A stretch of DNA of 64,000 nt from Acinetobacter corruptisaponis. GTDB taxonomy: Bacteria; Pseudomonadota; Gammaproteobacteria; Pseudomonadales; Moraxellaceae. Shown here piece by piece: positions 1 through 7,514 of this stretch. The first letter of the stretch is position 1. Each line of letters begins with the position of its first letter. Under the pieces are notes generated by a model that worked only from the letters and a program-made list of their open reading frames with translations, was not told the DNA's origin and searched no databases. The stretch lies in assembly GCF_030053775.1 (NCBI RefSeq), contig NZ_CP125669.1, positions 3,591,962-3,655,961 on the forward strand. The letters are read 5' to 3'. The translations under genes and the position numbers were made by a program.

Positions 1-1
1 A

Positions 2-541
2 CAAATTTCCTCGCGAGCCTTGTCCGTGCTTGATTACTCAAGAAATCTTTTTAACTTATATGGATTTCAGCAGGTAGGTGTGGATCGGATTATTCGTGAA
101 ACAAATGTAGCGAAAGCAACATTTTATCGTTATTTTCAGTCTAAAGAAAAACTTATAGAGCTGTGCCTTGTTTTTCAAAAAGATACGCTAAAAGAAAAAA
201 TCAGGAGAATCAGGACCTGTTGCCGTCATTCAAATGTGGTTGATAAGTTGAGGAAAATTTATCTGCTCCATGTCGATTTAAATGGCCCGTATCATTTGCT
301 GTTTAAGGCTATTTTTGAGCTTGAAAAGTTATATCCCAAGGCTTATCGAATCGCTGTGGAATACAGAAAATGGCTAATCAGGCAAATTCGGTCTTTACTT
401 TTAAGAATGAAAAGCACCGCGACAATAGAGGATGCCGCGATATTTTTATTTATTGTTGATGGTTCTGTTCTTGAGCTTTTAAGAATGAATTGGGGGGAGA
501 GGCAAGATAGCCTGCTGGATTACTTTCTAATGATGATTTGA
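2..541 (+). CDS. TetR/AcrR-family regulator, 5' end outside window
   Basis: This is a one-component transcriptional repressor type: an N-terminal helix-turn-helix binds an operator and a helical C-terminal domain senses an unknown ligand. The reading frame is open from base 2, so the gene starts before the window. The first possible start inside (TTG at 20) would cut into helix 1, so I treat it as truncated by the window edge. The HTH is clear: a YGFQQVGVDRIIRETNVAKA stretch followed by TFYRYFQSKEKLIELC, the TetR recognition helix and the family's hallmark K-x-x-L segment. The C-terminal part (about residues 60-179) is not conserved enough to name a ligand. No target can be inferred because the divergent partner would lie outside the window. 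Confidence 0.85.
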   Translation, partial: QISSRALSVLDYSRNLFNLYGFQQVGVDRIIRETNVAKATFYRYFQSKEKLIELCLVFQKDTLKEKIRRIRTCCRHSNVVDKLRKIYLLHVDLNGPYHLLFKAIFELEKLYPKAYRIAVEYRKWLIRQIRSLLLRMKSTATIEDAAIFLFIVDGSVLELLRMNWGERQDSLLDYFLMMI

Positions 542-838
542 TTCTGGGAAATAAAAAGAATGTACTAAGCTTAGTTCGGCAATAATATTTGTCTAACTGT
601 TTGAAAAATATCTTGGCGGAGTCTTGCCGAGTCCTCATCCAATTTCAGGATCAGCCTGCGGCTCGCCTTACTTTGGTTTTGCCCAAAGTAAGCAAAAGCA
701 TTGTCATCCGCAAAACTCGTTGACTACCGTCAGCCAGTTTAATAAATCGCAGAAACAGCACTTTATTAATGAAGTCCTGTCTCGAACAATTGCGGATGAC
801 GTTCCCGAGTATCATATTTCTTGTCGAACTCAGCTAAA
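542..838. other. Intergenic region with TACTTTG-type hairpin repeat
   Basis: No gene is supported in these 297 bases between the convergent TetR-type gene and map. A perfect 10-bp hairpin lies at 667-676 / 683-692 (arms CTTACTTTGG and CCAAAGTAAG, loop TTTTGC) and is followed by CAAAAGCATTGTC. A very similar hairpin and tail occur at 37077-37114. An open frame from 624 is an accident of the repeat and runs antisense into map. Confidence 0.6.
667..710. repeat. Dispersed hairpin repeat, copy 1 (TACTTTG type)
   Basis: The arms CTTACTTTGG and CCAAAGTAAG are exact reverse complements around a 6-base loop. The tail CAAAAGCATTGTC matches the tail of copy 2 near 37103 with few changes. It is probably a non-coding palindromic repeat family; a bidirectional terminator role between the convergent genes is possible but there is no U-tract. 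Confidence 0.55.
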
Positions 839-1663
839 TTACATAAAACGTGATAAATCTTCTTCAGGACGTGCCGTTAACACGTCAATTCCTGTTTTAG
901 TCACAAGAATCGTATGTTCGTATTGGGCAGACAACTTATGGTCTTTAGTCACCACCGTCCATTTATCACCTAAAAGCTTGGTTTGCCAAACACCAGCGTT
1001 GACCATTGGCTCAATGGTAAAGGTCATTCCAGCTTCAAGAATCATGCCTGTGCCTTTCTGGCCATAATGCAGAACCTGTGGCTCATCATGGAACACCTTG
1101 CCAATACCATGACCACAATATTCACGCACCACACTAAAACGTTGCGATTCCACATACTGCTGGATGGCATATCCAACATCACCCAGATAGGAACCATCTT
1201 TAACCGTTGCCATACCACGATACATGGCTTCCTGAGCCACCTGACACAAACGGTTTGCAAGAATGGAGGTTTCACCACCCACGATGTACATCATGTTGGT
1301 GTCGCCGTGATAACCATCTTTAATCACCGTGACATCAATATTCAGGATATCGCCATTTTTTAGGATTTTATTTTCAGATGGGATACCGTGACAAACCACA
1401 TGGTTGACAGAAGTACAGATAGAATGCTGGAAAGCAGGGCGGCCTGGCGCGGCACCATAGCCCACACAGGCAGGAATGGCCTGCTGTACATTTTCAATAT
1501 GATTGCGGCAGATGGTGTCGAGTTCTAAAGTGCTTACACCCGCTTTAATGTGCGGCTTAATCATGTCTAGAACTTCAGCCGCCAATTTGCCTGCAACACG
1601 CATCTTTTCAATTTCTTGAGGTGTTTTGATTAATCGACGAGGGGCTGTATAAGTTGTATTCAT
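839..1663 (-). CDS. map: Methionine aminopeptidase, type I
   Basis: This cytosolic dinuclear metallopeptidase removes the initiator methionine from nascent proteins with a small second residue. The protein has 274 residues, close to the usual 260-270 of type I enzymes. The five metal ligands of the family are present in order: Asp in NIDVTV, Asp in YHGDTNMM, His in CGHGIGKVFH, Glu in TFTIEPM and Glu in QYEHTILVT. The substrate-contacting His lies in the GRPAFQHSICTSVN stretch. The ATG at 1663 is preceded by AGAGATC, a usable ribosome site. It diverges from rpsB, the usual neighbour of map in many bacteria, across a 213-base gap. Confidence 0.97.
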   Translation of the reverse strand: MNTTYTAPRRLIKTPQEIEKMRVAGKLAAEVLDMIKPHIKAGVSTLELDTICRNHIENVQQAIPACVGYGAAPGRPAFQHSICTSVNHVVCHGIPSENKILKNGDILNIDVTVIKDGYHGDTNMMYIVGGETSILANRLCQVAQEAMYRGMATVKDGSYLGDVGYAIQQYVESQRFSVVREYCGHGIGKVFHDEPQVLHYGQKGTGMILEAGMTFTIEPMVNAGVWQTKLLGDKWTVVTKDHKLSAQYEHTILVTKTGIDVLTARPEEDLSRFM

Positions 1664-1781
1664 GATCTCTAAAAACTTTTGGTAATTTGCAAGCGTATAT
1701 GGTATAAATAGCCGCCTATTTTATCAAATGCTTTTCGTGAATATATTTACGAAAGTAGCCGATAACAATAGTCGTAAAAAA

Positions 1782-1857
1782 ATCCGCACATATATCGTCA
1801 CATTACTCTGGGTGCCTAGCAATAGGTGGAGAATGCGGATATATGGAGGCCTAACCC
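1782..1857 (+). promoter_or_regulatory. rpsB leader RNA, probable S2 autoregulatory element
   Basis: The leader folds into a nested structure. ATCCGCA (1782-1788) pairs exactly with TGCGGAT (1834-1840). Inside, GCCTA (1814-1818) pairs with TAGGT (1823-1827) around a GCAA tetraloop. GGGT (1810-1813) can pair with ACCC (1854-1857), giving a pseudoknot-like crossing. Established knowledge: gammaproteobacterial rpsB-tsf mRNA has a conserved leader through which protein S2 represses translation. That this is the same element is inference from position and fold. Confidence 0.7.
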
Positions 1858-1876
1858 AAACTTTAAGGTAAAGAAA

Positions 1877-2629
1877 ATGGCAGATTACAACGTAAGCATG
1901 CGCGACCTTCTTCAAGCAGGCGCACACTTTGGTCACCAAACTCGTTTCTGGAACCCAAAAATGCGTCAATACATTTTTGGTGCGCGTAACAAAATTCACA
2001 TCATCAACCTTGAGCACACTGTTCCTGCGTTAAATGATGCCTTGAACTTTGTAAACAACCTTGCGAGCAAAAAGAACAAAGTATTATTCGTTGGTACAAA
2101 ACGAGCTGCTTCTAACATCATCCGTGAACAAGCTCAACGTGCTGGTCAACCATATGTGGATCACCGTTGGTTAGGTGGTATGTTGACGAACTGGAAAACA
2201 CTTCGCCAATCTATCAACCGTTTAAAAGATCTTCAAACTCAATCTCAAGACGGTACTTTTGCCAAGCTTACTAAACGTGAAGCTTTAGAGCGTACTCGTG
2301 AGATGGACAAGCTTGAACGTGCTTTAGGCGGCGTTAAGAACATGGGTGGTTTACCTGACGCATTATTTGTAATCGACGTTGATCACGAAGCGATTGCAAT
2401 CAAAGAAGCGAAAAACCTAGGTATTCCTGTAATCGGTATCGTTGATACAAACTCTAACCCAGACAACGTAGACTACGTTATTCCTGGTAACGACGATGCG
2501 ATCCGTGCAGTAACTTTATATGCTTCTGCTATGGCTGATGCGATTCTTGCTGGTAAAGAATATGCTCAATCACAAGCAAATGCACAAGCGAAAGGCGATG
2601 ACGCTGCTAAAGACGCTTCTGAGGCTTAA
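1877..2629 (+). CDS. rpsB: 30S ribosomal protein S2
   Basis: S2 is the large peripheral protein of the small ribosomal subunit, needed for S1 binding. The product is 250 residues. Family features are evident: N-terminal [20 protein letters not shown], the HIINLEHT segment, the [15 protein letters not shown] block and the [19 protein letters not shown] block, followed by the NSNPD motif. An upstream in-frame extension to 1826 runs through the structured leader, so ATG 1877 is chosen; AAGG at 1866-1869 is its ribosome site. The tail is an acidic, Ala/Gln-rich segment that is variable in the family. tsf follows after a strong hairpin. Confidence 0.98.
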   Translation: MADYNVSMRDLLQAGAHFGHQTRFWNPKMRQYIFGARNKIHIINLEHTVPALNDALNFVNNLASKKNKVLFVGTKRAASNIIREQAQRAGQPYVDHRWLGGMLTNWKTLRQSINRLKDLQTQSQDGTFAKLTKREALERTREMDKLERALGGVKNMGGLPDALFVIDVDHEAIAIKEAKNLGIPVIGIVDTNSNPDNVDYVIPGNDDAIRAVTLYASAMADAILAGKEYAQSQANAQAKGDDAAKDASEA

Positions 2630-2698
2630 TGCGTTTTGACGCAAGCTTGTCATTTTTGCGACATGTAATGGTGGCAGATTAAAGCGTCGAGATTGCAA

Positions 2699-2727
2699 AC
2701 GGCCCAGAGATTCTTTGGGCCGTTTTT
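2699..2727 (+). terminator. Rho-independent terminator/attenuator between rpsB and tsf
   Basis: Arms ACGGCCCA (2699-2706) and TGGGCCGT (2716-2723) are perfect complements with a 9-base loop, followed by five T. Because tsf is normally co-expressed with rpsB, it probably lets part of the transcripts through. Confidence 0.85.
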
Positions 2728-2767
2728 GTTGAACAGATTTATTTTCTACCGATTTTAGGAGAACAAC

Positions 2768-3646
2768 ATGACTGCAGTTACTGCGAGCATGGTAAAAGAA
2801 TTACGTGACCGTACTGGTCTTGCAATGATGGAATGCAAAAAAGCATTAACAGAAGCAGGCGGTGACATCGAACTTGCAATTGATAACCTTCGTAAATCAG
2901 GTCAGGCAAAAGCTGCTAAAAAAGCAGGTAACATTGCTGCTGATGGTGCGATCACAATTATTCAAGACGGTAACAAAGCAATTCTTGTTGAAGTTAACTG
3001 TCAGACTGACTTCGTTGCAAAAGACGAAAACTTCAAAAACTTCTCTGATAAGGTTGCTGCTGCTGCGCTTGCTGCAAATGAAACTGATGCTGCAAAAATT
3101 GCTGAACTTAAGCTTGAAGACGGTGCGACTGTAGAAGAAGCTCGTGTTGCGCTTGTTCAAAAAATCGGTGAAAACATCCAGGTTCGTCGTGCTCAAATCG
3201 TTGAAGGCGAAAACTTGGCTGTTTACAAGCACGGTTTAAAAATCGGTGTGGTTGTATCTTACACAGGTGATGCTGACACTGGTAAAGGTATTGCAATGCA
3301 CGTTGCTGCGTTCAACCCAGTTGCTGTAAATGCAGAAGCTGTTCCAGCTGACTTGATCGCGAAAGAGAAAGAAATTGCTGAAGCGAAAGCGTTGGAATCT
3401 GGTAAGCCAGCGAACATCGTTGAGAAAATGGTAAGTGGTTCAGTTGACAAATACTTGAACGAAGTTGCACTTGACCGTCAAATGTATGTAATCGACAACG
3501 ACAAGAAAGTTGCTGATGTATTGAAAGCAACTGGTACCAATGTAGCTCAATTCGTTCGTTTCGAAGTGGGTGAAGGTATTGAGAAGAAAGCTGAAATGAG
3601 CTTTGCAGAAGAAGTTGCTGCTGCTCAGGCTGAAGCTGCGAAGTAA
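2768..3646 (+). CDS. tsf: Elongation factor Ts
   Basis: EF-Ts is the guanine-nucleotide exchange factor that recycles EF-Tu-GDP in the cytosol. It has 292 residues, the usual length. The N-terminal UBA-like domain (about residues 5-45) carries the signature [19 protein letters not shown], and the core domain contains the EF-Tu-contacting [10 protein letters not shown] motif near residue 80. A good ribosome site, AGGAGAAC, precedes ATG 2768. It sits directly after rpsB, as in most bacteria, and is closed by its own terminator. Confidence 0.98.
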   Translation: MTAVTASMVKELRDRTGLAMMECKKALTEAGGDIELAIDNLRKSGQAKAAKKAGNIAADGAITIIQDGNKAILVEVNCQTDFVAKDENFKNFSDKVAAAALAANETDAAKIAELKLEDGATVEEARVALVQKIGENIQVRRAQIVEGENLAVYKHGLKIGVVVSYTGDADTGKGIAMHVAAFNPVAVNAEAVPADLIAKEKEIAEAKALESGKPANIVEKMVSGSVDKYLNEVALDRQMYVIDNDKKVADVLKATGTNVAQFVRFEVGEGIEKKAEMSFAEEVAAAQAEAAK

Positions 3647-3660
3647 TTCGTATCTTTTCA

Positions 3661-3690
3661 AAAAGCCCAGTCTTGTGACTGGGTTTTTTT
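3661..3690 (+). terminator. Rho-independent terminator after tsf
   Basis: CCCAGTC (3666-3672) pairs with GACTGGG (3677-3683) around TTGT and is followed by seven T. The A-run before the stem makes it partly usable for cca coming from the other side. Confidence 0.9.
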
Positions 3691-3716
3691 ATTGGTTCTG
3701 TTTTTACATACCCAAA

Positions 3717-4946
3717 TTATGACTCATCGTGTTGCTGTTTGAACTGTGCCAATGCCTCAATTCGGTATTGAATCAGCATTTCACCAATCTCAGGCCCTGT
3801 GATGTGTTCAGGTAAATCCTGTGCCCGAATATTCCGTACAATTTGCATTGCATCCAGAATATATTGAGCCTGTGGGTAAGGACGGTCTTCCAGACCCAGA
3901 CGGCCTTTTGCGTCACATTCACATGCCTGTACAAATGCCTCAACCTTTTCTGGTTTCCGTAGAACGTCCAAACGTTGTAGTAAACGCCATAAAGTACCTG
4001 GTTTTAAACTCTTGGCCTGATGGCACTTTAAATGCTCTTTACAGACGGTCAGGGCCAGACTCTTGAGCTGAGAGGGAACCTTTAAGCGGTCACACACATC
4101 TGTTACGGGCTGTAAACCACGTTCCTCATGCATGATGTGGCGTGGCAGCTCTTCAACAGGGGTCAATGCCTTGCCTAAATCATGGACCAGAACAGCGAAG
4201 CGTACATCCAGTGCATAATTGGATTGACACGCCTGTTTTAGGGCCATGAGGGTATGAACCCCACAATCCACTTCTGGATGGTATTCAGGGCGCTGTGGTA
4301 CACCAAATAAGGCATCAATTTCTGGGAACAGAACTTTTAACGCCCCACAATCCTGTAGTGTCTGGAAATAGATATATGCATGATCCTCCATTAAGGCCCG
4401 TGATGTTTCTTTCCAGACACGTTCAGGAGTCAATGCATCAAGCTCACCTGATTTCGCAATTTCACTCATGAGTTGCAGCGTTTCATCTGCGATTTTAAAA
4501 CCGTAGTTGGCATAACGTGCGGCAAATCGGGCAACCCGAAGCACACGCAAAGGGTCCTCGGTAAAAGCATTTGAAACATGGCGAAGGACTTTCTGGTTTA
4601 AGTCCTTTTGTCCGCCATAAGGGTCGTAGACTGTACCATCCTCATCCATTGCCATGGCATTGATGGTTAAATCACGGCGAATCAGGTCTTCTTCTAACTT
4701 GACGGTTGTATCGGTAAAAAACTGGAAACCATGATAACCCACACCAGACTTGCGCTCTGTGCGGGCAAGTGCATATTCTTCTTTTGTTTTTGGATGTAGG
4801 AATACAGGAAAATCTTTACCAACAGGTTGATAACCTTCAGCGAGGAGTTGTTCTGGTGTTGCTCCGACCACCACATAATCTTTTTCGTGATAGGGATGCC
4901 CGAGTAAGTGATCTCGAACTGCACCGCCTACTAAATAAACTTGCAT
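3717..4946 (-). CDS. cca: CCA-adding tRNA nucleotidyltransferase with HD domain
   Basis: The enzyme adds or repairs the 3' CCA end of tRNAs using CTP and ATP. It has 409 residues, matching the long proteobacterial class with an added HD phosphohydrolase domain. The class II head is visible at the N-terminus: YLVGGAVRDHLLG, then the catalytic carboxylates in EKDYVVVG, and RRDLTINAMAMDEDG near residues 90-105. The HD region follows: CGVHTLMALKQA and AVLVHDLGKALTP. An upstream frame to 4979 exists, but ATG 4946 gives the conserved start MQVYLVGG. Its ribosome site (AGAGG on the minus strand) is buried in a 14-bp hairpin that also follows maeB. Confidence 0.96.
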   Translation of the reverse strand: MQVYLVGGAVRDHLLGHPYHEKDYVVVGATPEQLLAEGYQPVGKDFPVFLHPKTKEEYALARTERKSGVGYHGFQFFTDTTVKLEEDLIRRDLTINAMAMDEDGTVYDPYGGQKDLNQKVLRHVSNAFTEDPLRVLRVARFAARYANYGFKIADETLQLMSEIAKSGELDALTPERVWKETSRALMEDHAYIYFQTLQDCGALKVLFPEIDALFGVPQRPEYHPEVDCGVHTLMALKQACQSNYALDVRFAVLVHDLGKALTPVEELPRHIMHEERGLQPVTDVCDRLKVPSQLKSLALTVCKEHLKCHQAKSLKPGTLWRLLQRLDVLRKPEKVEAFVQACECDAKGRLGLEDRPYPQAQYILDAMQIVRNIRAQDLPEHITGPEIGEMLIQYRIEALAQFKQQHDES

Positions 4947-4949
4947 GAA

Positions 4950-4994
4950 AAAACCTCTATTCTTCACACAATCATGCAACAGAATAGAGGTTTT
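4950..4994 (-). terminator. Perfect 14-bp hairpin: maeB terminator overlapping the cca ribosome site
   Basis: AAAACCTCTATTCT (4950-4963) and AGAATAGAGGTTTT (4981-4994) are exact complements with a 17-base loop. Read on the minus strand, the stem is followed by a T-run and then the cca ATG two bases later. The AGAGG Shine-Dalgarno of cca is in the 3' arm. A second, weaker hairpin lies at 5003-5036 between it and the maeB stop. Confidence 0.75.
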
Positions 4995-5039
4995 CTCAAG
5001 CGTTAAGCAAAGCTTTTCTCGAAAAGCCTGGCTTAGCGA

Positions 5040-7310
5040 TTAGTTTTGACTTTGCTGGATTTCAGCAACAGTTAACGCAGTCATGTTGACCAAACGGCGA
5101 GTGGTCGTCGTTGGAGTCAGGATATGAACTGGTTTTGCTGCACCTAGTAAAATAGGACCAATGGTTACATTGTTGCCAGAAGTTGCCTTCAATAAGTTGA
5201 ATGAAATATTCGCAGCATCGAGGTTAGGCATAATCAACAGGTTTGCCGAACCTTTGAAGCGGGAATTTGGGAAAGCAAAGTGACGAATTGTTTCGTCCAA
5301 AGCTGCATCACCATGCATTTCACCTTCAACCTCAAGTTCTGGCGCCTGCTTTGTCAACAAACGGTAAACTTCACGCATTTTTTGTGCGCTCGGATCAAAT
5401 TGATCGCTACCGAAACTTGAATGTGAAAGTAGGGCAACACGTGGTGTAATACCAAAACGACGAACTTCTTCCGCTGCCAAAATGGTCATTTCAGCAAGCT
5501 GTTCAGCAGTTGGGTTGGTGTTGACGTAGGTATCGGCAATAAACAGGTTACGGTCTTCAAGCATCAATGCATTCAATGTAAAGAATGTGCTGCGACCCTC
5601 TTTCAGGCCAATCACATTTTTAACAAAGTCTAAATGGATGTCGTAACTTGAATAAGTACCACAAAGCATACCATCAGCCTTGCCGAACTTAACCAATAAT
5701 GCTGCAATCAAGGTTGAACGGCGGCGTGCTTCGCGCTGCGCGTATTCAACAGTCACGCCTTTACGCTGCATGGTCTGGTAATAATCTTTCCAGAAATCGT
5801 CATACAGGGAATTCTTTTCCTGATCAACGATTTCGATGTTTACACCATTTTGCAGACGCAAACCAAGTTTCTTGATATTTTCTTCAATGACAGCGGTACG
5901 ACCTATAAGGATTGGTTTAGCCAAGCCCTCATCAACCACAATCTGGATTGCACGTAATACGCGCTGGTCTTCGCCTTCAGCATACGCAATACGTTTAGGA
6001 TCGGTTTTTGCCTGAGAGAAAATCGGCTTCATCAGGAATGCAGAGTTGTATACGAACTCAGACAGTCTTTGACGGTAAGCAGAGAAATCCTCGATTGGAC
6101 GTGTTGCCACTCCTGAGTCCATTGCCGCTTTTGCCACTGCTGGAGCAATTTCCAGAATCAGGCGCTGGTCCAATGGGCGAGGGATAAGGTAGTCACGACC
6201 AAATGATGCAGATTTTTCACCATAGGTTGCTGCATCCGCCTCAACGTGTGCCATACGCGCAATCGCATGGACACAGGCAATCTTCATGTCTTCATTAATG
6301 GTGGTTGCACCTACATCCAGCGCACCACGGAAGATATAAGGGAAGCACAGTGCGTTGTTTACCTGGTTCGGGTAGTCTGAACGACCTGTCGCCATAATTG
6401 CATCAGGACGAACTTCATGCGCATGTTCAGGCAAAATCTCTGGGTCTGGGTTTGCCAATGCAAAGATAATTGGGTTTTCAGCCATTTCCTTAACCATTTC
6501 CTTGGTTAAGATTCCCGCTGCTGAAAGACCAAGGAACATATCTGCGCCAGCCATGACTTCATGCAACTGGGTTGCTGCAATGTCCTGAACATAGCGTTTT
6601 TTAGACTCGTCCAGCCCCTCACGTGATGTTGTGAGAAGACCACGGGAATCCGCAACAACGATGTTTGCCTTGTTCACGCCCAAAGCGCAAAGCAAGTCGA
6701 GGCAGGAAAGGGCGGCAGCACCAGCACCAGAAGCCACGATCTTGATTTCATCAATTTTCTTGTTCACGATCTGCAAGGCATTCAACAATGCTGAACCTAC
6801 AATGATACTGGTACCATGTTGATCATCATGGAACACAGGAATCTTCATGCGTTCACGAAGTTTCTTCTCAATATAGAAACATTCAGGTGCCTTGATGTCT
6901 TCCAGGTTGATACCACCAAACGTTGGTTCCAATGCGGCAACGATATCCACGATCTTGTCTGGATCGTTTTCAGCAATTTCAATATCGAATACGTCAACAC
7001 CAGCGAACTTCTTGAACAGCACACCTTTACCTTCCATTACAGGTTTGGAGGCAAGGGGACCAATGTTCCCTAAACCAAGCACGGCTGTACCATTACTCAC
7101 GACGGCGACCAGATTGCCACGGGCTGTATATTTAGCGGCGGCAGAAGGGTCACGTTCAATTTCCAGACATGGAGCTGCGACACCAGGAGAATATGCAAGC
7201 GCTAAATCTCGTTGGTTAACGAGCTGCTTGCTAGGTGTCACACTGATTTTTCCAGGTGTAGGAAATTCATGGTAATACAAAGCGGCTTGTTTTAAAGATT
7301 GATCGTCCAT
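5040..7310 (-). CDS. maeB: NADP-dependent malic enzyme with phosphotransacetylase-like tail
   Basis: This enzyme decarboxylates malate to pyruvate, supplying NADPH and linking the TCA cycle to acetyl units. The 756 residues match the hybrid MaeB class. Malic N-terminal domain, about 1-160: Tyr of [11 protein letters not shown], then [23 protein letters not shown](P)-binding domain, about 165-400: [33 protein letters not shown] and the [11 protein letters not shown] segment. Phosphotransacetylase domain, about 430-756: [25 protein letters not shown] and a [14 protein letters not shown] end. In this class the tail is usually regulatory (acetyl-CoA) rather than catalytic. The in-frame start at 7358 adds 16 non-conserved residues, so ATG 7310 is preferred. 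Confidence 0.95.
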   Translation of the reverse strand: MDDQSLKQAALYYHEFPTPGKISVTPSKQLVNQRDLALAYSPGVAAPCLEIERDPSAAAKYTARGNLVAVVSNGTAVLGLGNIGPLASKPVMEGKGVLFKKFAGVDVFDIEIAENDPDKIVDIVAALEPTFGGINLEDIKAPECFYIEKKLRERMKIPVFHDDQHGTSIIVGSALLNALQIVNKKIDEIKIVASGAGAAALSCLDLLCALGVNKANIVVADSRGLLTTSREGLDESKKRYVQDIAATQLHEVMAGADMFLGLSAAGILTKEMVKEMAENPIIFALANPDPEILPEHAHEVRPDAIMATGRSDYPNQVNNALCFPYIFRGALDVGATTINEDMKIACVHAIARMAHVEADAATYGEKSASFGRDYLIPRPLDQRLILEIAPAVAKAAMDSGVATRPIEDFSAYRQRLSEFVYNSAFLMKPIFSQAKTDPKRIAYAEGEDQRVLRAIQIVVDEGLAKPILIGRTAVIEENIKKLGLRLQNGVNIEIVDQEKNSLYDDFWKDYYQTMQRKGVTVEYAQREARRRSTLIAALLVKFGKADGMLCGTYSSYDIHLDFVKNVIGLKEGRSTFFTLNALMLEDRNLFIADTYVNTNPTAEQLAEMTILAAEEVRRFGITPRVALLSHSSFGSDQFDPSAQKMREVYRLLTKQAPELEVEGEMHGDAALDETIRHFAFPNSRFKGSANLLIMPNLDAANISFNLLKATSGNNVTIGPILLGAAKPVHILTPTTTTRRLVNMTALTVAEIQQSQN

Positions 7311-7514
7311 CTGAGTCTCGATTGTTTCGATAGTTGTTTCAATACAACAACCAGTCATAGCTAGGACTGATTATGATATTAAGATAAGTGCACAAGAATA
7401 TAGCACTAGTTCATGGTTTAGCCCAGTCAAAAAAGCTTATTTTCATGAACGATGAGGCTTATTGACAATTGATAATGATGATAAAATCAACGCTCAAAAA
7501 GCCCAAAATTCATT

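Noticed and set aside
624..1067. 147-codon plus-strand open frame
   Set aside because: It starts in a hairpin repeat and continues antisense to map, whose product is unmistakable.
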